This document shows positions 47,795 to 58,432 of a DNA stretch of 64,000 nt, piece after piece. The notes beneath the pieces are model-generated. The model saw only the letters and a list, made by a program, of their open reading frames with translations. It made no database searches and had not been told where the DNA came from. Position numbers and translations under genes: made by a program. The stretch is from Glaciozyma antarctica PI12 (lineage: Eukaryota > Basidiomycota > Microbotryomycetes > Kriegeriales > Camptobasidiaceae): positions 514,417 through 578,416 of the forward strand of contig KZ627161.1 in the NCBI GenBank assembly GCA_002917775.1, written 5' to 3'. How positions within the stretch are numbered: the first letter of the stretch is position 1; each line of letters starts with the position of its first letter.

Positions 47795-49843
47795 ATGGCG
47801 ACACCGACCGCTCCAACCTACTCCGTTGGACCACGAATCGACCATCTCGCAGCTATCGAATACCCTGGACCAGTCAACTCCATCCCCCGCGCTCTCAAGA
47901 CCTTAGGCGGCCTCCCTCACATCTCCTCCGTCCTCGCCAATCCGCCCTCTCCAGCTCGCGTGATCGAGCTCTCTCTCAACTCGAGGAACCCCTTCTTCCA
48001 CCCTGTGCAGGCGAACGTTGTCGAGACGGGCAACATTGTGCTCAAGGTCGTGAGGCGCAGGAGGAAGAAGCCAAAGAGGGGGGAGGATGGGCAGCTCGAG
48101 GTGGGAGTGTTCAGTGTTGAGGTGGCAGGGGTGGCGAGTAAGACAGTCAGGCTGCGAGGTGCGTTGAGCTGTTGCAGGAGTGGTGGACGGAGCTGATGAC
48201 TTGCTCACGTCCTTTGTTGTTGCGTTCTCGCTACAGGCATGGCCGACTTTCAGACTTCTACGCACCTGGCCGACCCTATCGTTGGAATCGCGAATGCCGT
48301 GCGCGACATGGACGGTGCGTCTCAGATCTCGCCGAGCTCGCGCCACCGAAGCTCTCGCTGATCCCTCTCCTCCCTCCCAGTCGCCGCCATCGAATCTTTC
48401 CGCTTCTCCGAGCCCAACGAAGACTTCAGCGACGACCTATATCTCCCTCCTCCCGTCTTCAGCCGCCACGTTATTCCCCAGCCCTACGAGTTCGTCGCTT
48501 CTCTCCCTCCGCTCCTCCCTCGCTAACCCCGCCACAGCTACCGACCCGTCTCCGCCTCAGCGCCACAGCATGTGACTCTGGAGACAGGAGAAGAGATCGT
48601 CCGTCTCGATAACAACAGTCGCTACAAAGGTCGTGCGATGCCCATGATCGCGTTCACGGACGAGAACCCGCCCGAGGGCCCCGCGGACGATGAAGCGAAG
48701 GCGGGCAAGAGCGGGGACGACTTTGTCGAGAAGCACTTGCTCGAACTGTTGGACGAAAGGCCTGTTTGGACGAGGACGGGGATCTGCAACAGGCTTCCGC
48801 TCGAGGAGGCGCGCATCGTGATCAAGTGCGTGGATTTCTTCCTCGTCGCGGTGTGGGCTACTCGCTGACCCGTCGAACAGCCACAAACAAGCTCTTCAAA
48901 ACGTCTCGTACACGTTCAAGGATGGCCCGTTCCGCGACCTCATCATTCGCTTTGGCTACGACCCTCGCAAGGACCCTCAAGCTCGCTTGTACGTCTTTCT
49001 CCCCCCTACTTCCAGGCGCCAACCTAATCTCCCTCCGTAGCTACCAGCACGTTACCCTCCGCAACGTCGCCAATACGCGCGGCAAGATCGCCGCCGCTCC
49101 GGATCCCAAGGGCAAGTCGAAAGTAAAGGACGACTCAGACCGGTCCGTCCCCTTTCCCCTCTTCCTCCCAGCCACTCACTCTCCACGCAGATTGAGCCAC
49201 ACTTTCGACGGCGTAAACGTACATTCCAAGATCGGCAACTTCCAGCTCATCGACATCACCGACCCCCTCTCTCGCGCGCTCATCGACTCTCCCACCGGCG
49301 TCCTCCCCGCCTGTTCCCCGGGCCTAGACGGATGGTACGACCCCGAATATTTCGAGCAGATCCGTCAAGTCGTTCGTCGTCGTTTCATGGGGATTCATAG
49401 TGGGGTCGTCGTGACGGACGAGGATTGTGAGGACTTGCTCGGGGATCCGAAGAAGGTGTTTGGTGGGGCCAAGGGGAAGAAAGGTGGGGAGGGGAGCGAG
49501 CGGAGTGGGAGTGAGAGTGGGAGTGGGACGGGGGAGGAGAAGGAGGGGAAGGAGAAGAGGAAGAGGAGGGGGGTCAAGAGGGCGCCGTGGGAGCCGCAGA
49601 GGAAGAAGACCAAGGCGAAGGCCAAGGCGAAGGATGAGACTGAGGAGGAGAGGGTGAGTAGACGTGTGGTGGAGTGTGGGAGCGGGGAAGCTGATGAGTT
49701 CGGTGCAGGCGGAGAGGTTGAGGTTGGCGATTGGGTTGGCGAAGGGGAGCAAGAGGAAGGGAACGCCGGATTCCGATGAGGACGAGGAGGATGAGGGATC
49801 GGGGTCGGATTCGGAGGAAGACGAGGAGGACGACGACGAGTAG
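47795..49843 (+). CDS. TFC1: TFIIIC subunit tau-95/GTF3C5 homologue
   Basis: DNA-binding subunit of RNA polymerase III initiation factor TFIIIC that contacts the A box of tRNA genes. Exons are 47795-48158, 48237-48314, 48381-48489, 48538-48825, 48881-48988, 49041-49142, 49191-49653 and 49709-49843 (548 aa, frame intact). The N-terminal dimerisation region has IEYPGPV and LNSRNPFFHPV. The central DNA-binding region has LDERPVWTRTGICNRLP, then FRDLIIRFGYDPRKDPQARF and YQHVTLRN. The C terminus is Lys-rich, then Asp/Glu-rich (SDEDEEDEGSGSDSEEDEED), as in yeast Tfc1. It is divergent from UFE1 and converges on the eL29 gene. Confidence 0.88.
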
Positions 49844-50097
49844 TTGTAGCGAGCAGTAATGGGCCCCGTAACGCAGACGCAGCCTGAGCAGTAACGAACG
49901 CCTCCTCGCCTCCCATCTCCGCCTCTCCCGCACTCCCCAGCACATCCACAGCAGCGCAATGAAGTCGACATGTCGAATGCATAACGGCAGTAGTCCGACC
50001 AGGAGCCTCAGCCCCTTCCGCGTCCCCGCTCGTCCAGCCCTCCTCCACCCCAATCTCCAATCACCCCTCGCTCCGCACTACAACCTCTCCTCCCTCT

Positions 50098-50414
50098 TTA
50101 TGCCTGGACAGCTGCGCGAGCGGCCGCCAATGCCTTCTGGGTTCCCTGCGCGGCGTGACGAGCGTTGCGCATGAACTTGGGGTCGACCTGCGCGTCCAGC
50201 TGGTCAGCTCGAGTCGGGAAAGCAAAGGGAGCGAGACGTACACCCTTGAGCGAAGGGTACTTGTTGGTCTTCGGCTTGTGGAGTCCGTTCCTGTGCGCTT
50301 TCTGGAGAGGAGGGAGGTCGAGCGTTAGGACCATAGTCTCCCCAGGGCGTGGTCGGTAGGGAGTGGACGTACGCGGGTCTGGTTGTGCGCGGTGTGGTTC
50401 TTGGACTTGGACAT
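50098..50414 (-). CDS. RPL29: Cytosolic 60S ribosomal protein eL29
   Basis: Minus-strand exons are 50414-50373, 50301-50242 and 50187-50098, 63 aa, typical of fungal eL29. The signature MSKSKNHTAHNQTRKAHRNG is exact for the family, followed by KPKTNKYPSLKGVDPKF and an Ala-rich tail. Two introns of 71 and 54 nt interrupt it; intron-rich ribosomal protein genes are usual in basidiomycetes. I see no snoRNA boxes in the introns but cannot exclude them. Confidence 0.95.
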
Positions 50415-50806
50415 AGTAGAGTCTGTAGGCGGGAGAAGGGAGATAGTCAGCTCCCCAGTCACTCCGTTGTCGTCTCTCGTCTTGGGTCCCAGCCTCCCTC
50501 CTGCCTCCTCCATCACCTCCTGCGCGCGCGCATAGTCTACCCCTTCTACCGGTATCTTCCCAGTAACCTCCCCCTCTGCACTGCCCCTCCGTCCCATGCT
50601 CCTCCACTGAATCCAAAAGACGCTTTGTCGGAATTAGGCCAGTCGTCCTTTCGCGGTCGATTCGGGAGGTACGAGGGCGGTAGTTGGACGGGGGAGATGG
50701 CGAGTGTCGTAGGGATTGTCCAGGGACGCGGAGAGCAGGCTTACAGGAGGGTTCTTTGAGGCGAAACGACGAAGAGCAAGCAGCGCAGGATTTTCGCCAT
50801 GTCAGA

Positions 50807-50861
50807 GTCTCGATTTAATATTTACTAACCTCCAGGGGGGTACCAGTATTTAAATCGAGAC
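50807..50861. repeat. Short AT-rich inverted repeat (hairpin)
   Basis: GTCTCGATTTAA at 50807-50818 is the exact reverse complement of TTAAATCGAGAC at 50850-50861, with a 31-nt spacer holding a GGGGGG run and CCTCCAG. It lies between eL29 and a decayed gene. It could be a fold-back element remnant, a transcription end structure or chance. No target-site duplication is obvious. Confidence 0.7.
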
Positions 50862-51049
50862 CTCCTCTCTCGCTCGAGGACCTCCAGGCTCTCTTCCCGC
50901 CACGCTCGTCGCTCGCTCACAGGACCGGACGTGCTATCTTCTACGATTAGGCGCTCAAGCGTACCGAGCCTCATTCTTCCTCGCTTGCCCCGAACTCTCT
51001 TTCCCTCCTCTCCGCCTCGCCTCACCGCTCCCGACCTGCCTCACCTTCC

Positions 51050-52036
51050 CTCAGCTCAGAAAGTGTCCAAGGTTCCCGAGTACATCAAGTCGATTGCCTG
51101 AGGAGGACCCGGAGCTGTGGAGGGGGGAATTCGAGGAGCCAAAGGGAGAACTTGAGAAGCTGCCCTTTTCTTTCCCGAAGGATTGGGAGCAGTATTGTAC
51201 GCATCGCTGGACGGAGACCTCGAAGCCCAAGAACAAGGCTAGCGAGCTGGAGGTCGTGACTCCCGCATATCGCCTGAAGGACCTTTCTTCGCGGTACTCG
51301 GCGGTCAAGGACTGCGTGATGAGTCGTGCGGTCGGAGTGTACCTCGTCGCCAACTTTGGAGAGTCGCCGGAGGGGAGGGAGGAGCGGGAGAAGAGGAGGG
51401 CGCAGGCGAAGGTGGAGCTCGCGATGCTGGAGAGGAACTTGGAGACCACGAAAAGGGAGGGAAAGGCGAGGAAGGCTCTGGAGCTGAGGAAGGCGATACT
51501 CTGCGCGAAGGTCAAGCTGCGGAAGGCGAGCTTCCCTCTCCTAAACGTTCGCGGTGCTGGTCTTCAGGGGATCAGTAAGAGCGAGCTCATCGATGCTGGG
51601 GAAGCGCACGTTTTAAGGCGTTTCGGCTCTCGCAGGAGGCCTTGAAGGAGCTGGTACGCCTCTCTCGCTGTGGTACCGCCTTCGTTCAATACTTATTTTT
51701 CTCCCCCAGCAACTGCACAAACACTCTCATATCCCTGCGACGATTTCTGGGACGACCGCTTTACCTCCCAGGGTCTCAAACTTCGTGATCAGCGAAACGC
51801 TCGACCGCCAGAGGCGCTGCCTTTCGTACCGCGACCAGGACACCGCCAAGGAGCTTCTCATCGTCATGCAGCTCTACATCTACTCGCTCGGATAATCGTC
51901 CACCTTCGTTCTGGAGGACTATCCAGCTTCGCACAGCATTTGGGCGGGTGCGCCGTTCGCGAGGTGCGCACCTTTCGCTGCGATCTTCGCTGCCTCTGCT
52001 GACGCCCTCTCACAGGGACATGCTGCAAGCTTCTAA
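51050..52036 (+). pseudogene. Apparent gene remnant, family unknown
   Basis: Good coding stretches appear in more than one frame without an intact model. They include KVPEYIKSI near 51070, then PEEDPELWRGEFEEPKG displaced by one base at about 51101, and a charged helical section to about 51600 (KVELAMLERNLETTKREGK). After an intron-like gap comes SNFVISETLDRQRRCLSYRD and AKELLIVMQLYIYSLG, followed by an in-frame TAA at about 51894 and then more coding (STFVLEDYPASHSIWAGAP). No ATG is found near the first coding piece. The mix of displacement and stop suggests a decayed host gene, although draft errors could contribute. No recognised domain and no sign of a mobile element. Confidence 0.45.
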
Positions 52037-52500
52037 GGGAGAGGGACGGGGGAGCTTTGCTTGAGAACACGAGGTGCTGACGATGGAGCTGTGAGGGGGG
52101 GAGTACCGTGCTTGTGCTTGAAAGCTTGCTGTTTTGTGCTATGTGCTTCGTCCGCGCTTGGTTGCTACTGTGTCCAGCTGCGTCTTCTCTCTCTTCTCGA
52201 GCTCTCTCTCGACCGCTCTCGCGTCCGCTCTTCTGGTACCGCAACCAGGGCTCGCACGCAATCTTTGGTACCGAGTGAGAGGTGCGAAGACGGCTCAGGA
52301 TACGCAAACTCTCGATATCGCACTGCTCAGAGACCCTTGCCTTCCAGATCTGCACCCTCGAGTCGAGCAGCTCTGCAGCAACAGCGCGAAATGAGATTCC
52401 CTCTCGGCAGCGAACGCGTGGGAACTCAAAATTTGCTGGCGAAGTCGACTCCTCCCTCCAGCCTTCCTCTCTCTCTACTCCCCTCAGCTCACCTCCAACC

Positions 52501-54045
52501 ATGCCAAACGGCACCAAATCAACGAAAGCGAAAGCAGTCGCCGCGCCCGCCGGTTCCAACTGGAAAGCTCTTCAACACGTTCGTCTCGAGCTCCTCCCCT
52601 CCCAAGCCCCCGCTAACCTCCCAGCACAGTCTCTCCGCCCCGCCTCTCCCAGCACAGGCAGCAACGGAACTCTTAAGCGCAAGCGCACGCATTCCATCGT
52701 CGCGTCCGAGGTGCCGGAGAGGGAAAAGAGCTTGGGGAAGGGCAAGGAGCGCGAAGACGAGGACGAGGGAGTGCGGGCGCCAAAGGGGAAGAAGGAGCTT
52801 CCTATTGCGAGTATCTTGGAGGGAGGGACTAGTGCGTGGCAGGCAGAGTGCGTTCTGAACTATGTTCGAGGTGACAAGGCGGGAGGCTGACGGTTCACCG
52901 ACTTGCAGGACTGGACAGTATCTGGGTTCGTTGAGCTCTCTGCGGTGTAGGGGACACAAACTGATGGACTGGGTGACGCAGCGATTGATTGTGAGATGGT
53001 GGGAGTCGGTCCAGAGGGGAGCGAATCGACCCTGGCGCGCGTGTCTATCGTCAACTACCACGGTGCGATCGTGCTGGACCGCTTTGTGCGACCGAGGGAG
53101 AAGGTGACGGACTACAGGACGTGGGTCAGTGGTGTGCGAGAGGAGGATCTGAGGAATGGTGAGCTGGGACTGCAGCAGGAGGAGGAGGAGGCGAAGCTGA
53201 TGAGTGGTTGCAGCTCCGACGTTCGTGGAGGTGCAGAAAGAGGTCTCTGCGCTCATCAAGGGACGTATCCTTATTGGACACGCCATCTCGAACGATACCG
53301 ACGTACGCACTCTCACTTCCGTACCCCGTTCTGAGCTCACGAACGCAACGCAGGTCCTCCTCCTCTCCCATCCTCGTACCCACACGCGCGACACAGCAAA
53401 GTACGCTCCTCTCCAAGGTCTCGCAAAGACCAAGCGACCAGGTCTCAAGACGCTCGCCAAGCTCGTTCTCGGCGTCGACATCCAAAGCGGCGAGCACAGT
53501 TCCGTGCGTCTCCCTCTCTCTCCCCTCCTTCCCCGCCGCTCACGTTCCGAACCTCACAGATTGACGACGCCCGCGCAACGATGGCGATCTACCGTTCCCA
53601 AAAGACAGCATGGGAGGACGCCCTCCGCACGCGCACCAAACCCACCCTCGTCACTTCCTCAACTCCCTCTCTCGCCTCTCTCGACCTCTCCACCATCTCC
53701 ACCACAGGCGTGAAGAAGTCCAACAAGCCCAAGACGCTCGGACTGGCAGCGACGTTACGGCATGCGAGGCACGAGGCTGAGGTGGCGGAAGCGGTGGGGA
53801 CGGAATTGGGGGAGGAGGAGCTGGAGTTGAGGGAGAGGAAGAAGAAGAGGAGGGAGAAGGATGAGGATGTGGTGCTGGGGTTCGATTACGAGGTGCCGAA
53901 GGTTGTGGTGAGGAAGGAGGAGGTTAAGAAGGTCAAGGTCGTTAAGGAGGTGGTGAAGAAGGTGAAGAAGGTGATGGGGAGGGCGTTCAAGGGGGATCGG
54001 GAGAAGAGGCCGAAGAGCAAGGAGGGGTGGTGGGATGATGGATGA
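52501..54045 (+). CDS. REX4: RNA 3'-5' exonuclease Rex4 (DEDDh family)
   Basis: Nuclear exonuclease involved in rRNA processing in yeast. Exons are 52501-52578, 52630-52847, 52909-52925 (17 nt), 52982-53158, 53214-53302, 53354-53503 and 53560-54045 (404 aa, frame intact). The basic/acidic N terminus (KRKRTHSIV) is nucleolar-like. The nuclease core shows [16 protein letters not shown] (catalytic Asp and Glu), [33 protein letters not shown] (Asp) and [14 protein letters not shown] (His and Asp). The Lys-rich C-terminal tail ([15 protein letters not shown]) probably binds RNA. The spacing of all four Exo motifs matches Rex4 rather than Rex1 or Rex3. Confidence 0.93.
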
Positions 54046-54415
54046 GGGACGTGAGGGGTGGAATGCACTTGTGGGGATGGTACTGTAGCGAGAGGGAGCT
54101 CTGTGCGAGTACTGCTTGCTGCTCTTCAACTGATCTGCTCGTAGCTGCTTTCGAGTCGGTTGTAAAGACGATTGGCGCTGCTCAGCGTGCCGCAGACGAG
54201 GGAACACTCCCTCGCTGGAGACGGCCGGCAGGCTCGACGAGATTTCGATCTCGTCCTCTGGCTCTCGCTTCTCCCTCGTCTTCGTTCCGTTCTCCCTCTC
54301 TCCGCTTCCGCCATTCGGAGACGATAGCGCCTGAAGTACGTTCAGAACTCAGGTAGCTCTAGAGCGTCTCCTCCCCTTCGGAGCTTCAACCCGCTGCTGA
54401 CCCTCCTCTCCTCAG

Positions 54416-54991
54416 ACCCTCTCTACTCAACACAGCTCCTCCTCCACACGCGCAACACGGCTACCATTCACTCCCTTCCCGAAACTGTCCTCCTCGAGAT
54501 CCTCTACCTCGCCTCTCAAGGCTCGAGAACGTCCGTGTTCTTCGAGCGGTCCGATGCTCCCCGCGCAGCTGCTCTCGTCTGCCGGGCGTGAGCACGTCTC
54601 GCGCAGGAGGTGCTCTGAAAAGAGGTTGATTTCCTACAGCAAGTAGGCGGCGTCGTATCTTAGAGCGACGGCTGCGACGGGGTTCGTCGCCGTTCAAATC
54701 CTGGACGGACGACGCGAGCGACGTCGTCAGAGGTCTCGCGGTGCTCAAATCGGGAGCGAGGTCGAAATCCAAGTTGGAGAAGCTGGAGCACTTCCGTTTC
54801 CTTTCTTCTGAAGGACGCTCGGAAGGCGAAGTGGTGGAGGGAGCTGAGGGAGGAGTGCGAGGGACGGGGAATCGAGCTGGAGATTGGGTCCGAGGCGGGA
54901 CTGGAGGGTTTTGCGTTGAAGTGAGCTTTGCCTTGGGAGAGGAAACGTGTGGTGCTGATTTGCTTTTGCTGTCAGGAACCAGGGCACGTAG
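54416..54991 (+). pseudogene. F-box-like gene, probably damaged
   Basis: After an acceptor at 54415, frame 54416-54587 reads an F-box-like start: IHSLPETVLLEILYLAS, then a Cys-rich end LVCRA before a GTGAGC donor. Later coding has KLEKLEHFRFL, then one base out of register KDARKAKWWRELREECEGRG and IELEIGSEAGLEGFALK, a donor, and a short last exon ending at 54991. The upstream start codon is not found. The LPxxVLLEILxLA pattern fits F-box substrate adaptors of SCF ubiquitin ligases, which form large variable families in basidiomycetes. The frame break near 54808 and missing 5' end suggest a pseudogene or sequence errors. Confidence 0.4.
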
Positions 54992-55279
54992 GGCTGAGTG
55001 TCGCGGCAGCAGCGCTGTTCGCTTGACGCGGTACCGTGGATTAGAGTTTGTATTGAATCTGAATTCGCAACCAAATCCCTACAAATGTGTTTCGATTACG
55101 CATCGCCTTCCCATGCTAAGAGCCCGTTGTGAACGGACGCTCCTGGGACGTGCAAGAGAGGACCTAACGTCGGTTTGCGTCTTTTCCTACCCTTTTTCTC
55201 ACAGTTGGTTGCGCCCCGCAAGCCGTCGTACGCATCAGAGATTGCACAAAACGGGCCCAAGTACAAAGCACCCTCCTCC

Positions 55280-58223
55280 TCACTGCATCACTCCCCAAAC
55301 TCTCGCCACCAGCACCAGAATATCAATCTCGACCTCCCCCATGACCCCTTCACAAAACTCCCTCGCTTTGACATACATCCCCTCCCACGCCTCTTTCTCC
55401 CCACCCAGCTCGTTCGACAAATACGCCATCGCCACGAGCGTCGCTGTGACTCTCTCCTCCACCCCCGCCGGAAGGAGCGCAACGACCGCCTCGAGCCCGA
55501 CCTCCGTCTCGCAGAGCTTGAGGACGCCGACGTCGAATGACCCGTCGAAAGACTGGAGACGAGCGATCGCGTCGAGGCGGTCTGCGTCGCTCGTCGTGGT
55601 AGGCGTGGGAGAGGCGGCGTCGAAAGAGGGTCCGGCGTCGTCCATTGACTCCGAGGAGTCCTTCGGGCTCCGCAAGAGGAGCTTCGAGACGCCACCAAAG
55701 AGCCCGCTCTTCGGAGCAGACTTCTTCCTCATCTCGCTCGCTCCTCCGCCTCCGAGGGAGAACATGGCGGGAGATCCGGCTTGCTGTGGCGCCGAGGAGG
55801 TGGGGGCGACGCTGGCGAGGCTGAAGCTCCGGGACGGGGGAGCGGGCAGAGGAGGCGAGGAGTAGGCGCTAGTGAAGAGCTGGGGCGCCCCGCCTGGCGT
55901 GACGGTGAACATGGCGCGGCCAACTGACAATTCCCTGCGGAACGGGTGGGTTTCGACGGGGTAATCGACGACGACGGCGAGGAAGGACTTCTTGCGCGCG
56001 GCGTCGACCTCGGATTCGTCGACCACGACGAAGGAGGTGTGCGTCGAGCTGAGGCTGTACGTCTTGCCGAGCCTGACGATCGCTGCTTTGACGGTCCTGC
56101 TCCTCAGCTCGACATCCTCGATCGACTCGAAATCGTGCTTCCCATCCTCGAGATCCTGAATAATCTTCCTCGCCGCGATCGTGTGAACTGGCGGTGGTGC
56201 TCCGTCGTCGGAGAGGTGGGAAAGCGCGACGGGGACGATGACTTCGAGCTCTTCGCCGCTTTCGACGGAGCCGCGGAGGGTGACGGTGGTGGGGAGGGGA
56301 GAGCCATGCTTCCAGGCGAGGATGGCGTAGGCGTAGAGGCGAGTACCGGGGGAGAGGGTGCGGATGGTGTAGGGCGATTGCTGGATAGCGGAGGGAGGGG
56401 GGAGGACGACGGGGGGAGGAGGAGGGAGGGGAGTCGAGGCGTCCTCTGCATCGAGCGGGTCGACGGCTTCGTCGAAGAGAGAGATCTTCTTGAGCGTCTT
56501 GGTGGGAGAGTCGTACTGCTCCTCCGAGTCTCCAGCATCGGAAACGAGCTCGAACCCGTCGTCCTCGACGTAGCTCGGCGGAGGAATGCCCCAATCAACG
56601 CGAATGTCGGTAACGAGCGGCGTCCTGGCAGCCTTGAGAAGCCTGGCCGTCTTTCCCGTGAAGGACTCTCCGTCGACGACGAACTGGGACGAGCCATTCC
56701 CGACGCGAGCGATGCCTTCGCACATCGCAGTCGAAGCGGAGTCGCCGATGCCGAGGACGAAGATGCGGAGGTAGGCGTCCTTCTTTGCGCTTTCGACGGC
56801 GTACTTGATCGAGGTGAGCGTGGCGTCGAGATCCCAGGCCTGCGAAGGTGTATCGTCAGCGAGGATGGGGTGAGCTGGGAGAGATGAACGCACGTCGCCG
56901 TCGGTGAGGACGAAGAGACTCGTCGGCCTGTCGGTCTTGCGAGAGTTGAAGACGGACTCGAGAGCGGCCCTGATCTCGGTTCCTCCCATGTCGGCATCCA
57001 TCGAATCGACGTGCGAAGTGGCCTTGTCGAGCGTCGCCTGCGAAGTCAAATCCTGTCAGTCTGGGATCTTGAGCACGCCAGAAAAGCGGAACGCATCTGG
57101 TTGTAAGGCTGACTCTCCTTCCACAGCGACGAGTGCGACGACCCGAACGAGACGACATTGAAGACGCAATCCCTGCTCGGCAGCGAGCGCAGCATCACCA
57201 CCAGCGCCTTCTTCGCCGTCCCGATCCTCCCCACTCCACCTCCCCACGACCCCATACTCCCACTCCTATCAATCAGGAAAACAAATTCCTGCCGACTGAG
57301 ATCAGGGAGCTTAAACCTCGGTACCATCGTCAACCCGAGCGCGATCGTCCCGTCCTTCGGGTGAATTTCGAGGACGCAACGCGGGGAGTCGAGCGAGGCG
57401 GATTTGAGAGTGAGGATAAAGTCTTTGGTGAGGGAAGTGGGGGCGGAGAGGGCGACGCGGGCGAAATTGGAGAAAGGGAGGGAGGCGAAGTTGGGGAGGG
57501 AAGGGTCGGGGCCGAGAGAGGTTTCGATGGTGTGAGAGGGGCAGCTGATCTTGGAGATTGGGTGGACGGTTTCGATGGAGATGCTGAGGTGGAAGAAAGG
57601 AGATCCGGAAGTGGGGAGGGTGATCGAAAAGCGGGAGGAGGTCGAGGAAGGAGGGGTTCCGTAGCGAGCTCCGATGTGCGCTGGGATGTGGAAGCGGAGG
57701 GAATCGTTCTCCTCGTCCTCTGTAAGTTCGGTAACGTACGATAGCTCAATCGTGACCGTCTCCTTGGGCTTGAGGTTGCCGACGCTGACCTGGAAGACTG
57801 CGGAAGCGAGACCAGCATCAGTGCGGAGTCTCCGACGAGCGTCCCCCACGAGCTCTCCACCCAGGAGAGGAACGCACCATCAGGCGTCTGCTGCTCCATC
57901 AAGCTCGCCAGCTTTCCCTCGTCGACCGCGGAGTCATAAATCCTCCTCCCCTCCCCCTTCTCCTGCACGACTCCAGCAAGCTTCTTCCCGTCCTCCTTTA
58001 CCATCTGGAAGCTGCACACCGCCGCGCGCGCAGGGATAGGGAAGGTGTATACCGCTTCGACGAGGTGGGGAGAGTCGTTGTGGTAGGTCTGGGAGAGGGA
58101 GACTCGAGCGGCGAGGTCTTTGAGGGAGGCGGTGGCGCGTACTGAGACGAGAGGGAGGGTGACTGGGGCGCCTTGGATGATGTAGTAGAGTCCGTAGACT
58201 CCGTAGTAAGGCTGTGTGTTCAT
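55280..58223 (-). CDS. VIT and von Willebrand factor A domain protein
   Basis: Fungal relative of inter-alpha-trypsin-inhibitor heavy-chain and PARP4-type VIT-VWA proteins; molecular role unknown. Minus-strand exons are 58223-57878, 57797-57097, 57037-56894 and 56839-55280 (916 aa, frame intact). VIT runs over about residues 1-140 (VSLSQTYHNDSPHLVEAVYT, FPIPARAAV, RIYDSAVDEGKLASL). VWA begins near 290 with FVFLIDRSGSMGSWGG, so the MIDAS metal site DxSxS is intact. Later blocks are DADMGGTEIRAAL and SLFVLTDGDV. A C-terminal region of about 350 residues is part disordered and part helical. The second intron (57096-57038) starts AT instead of GT. The alternative start 45 nt upstream (58268) is in frame. 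Confidence 0.87.
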
Positions 58224-58432
58224 CTTGAGCGTTGCTGGGTGTTGTGGGAGGAGGGAGAGGGAGGGCAACTCGTGGACTTGAGAGGGGGCTATGCGTGGGA
58301 GACTGGAGGAAGTGACTCGCCTCCTCCTTCTTTCGTGGGGCCCTGTCTTGCCATGAGTACGGGGGAGCTCTCGCGGAGAACACTCTCGCAGACCTCACAA
58401 ACGAGTCGAGAGATGAAGTAGAACCAGAAGAA

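Noticed and set aside
51050-52036. The damaged 51-52 kb region as a transposon or virus-like remnant
   Set aside because: No reverse transcriptase, integrase, transposase or capsid motif and no terminal repeats were seen; a decayed host gene is the simpler reading.
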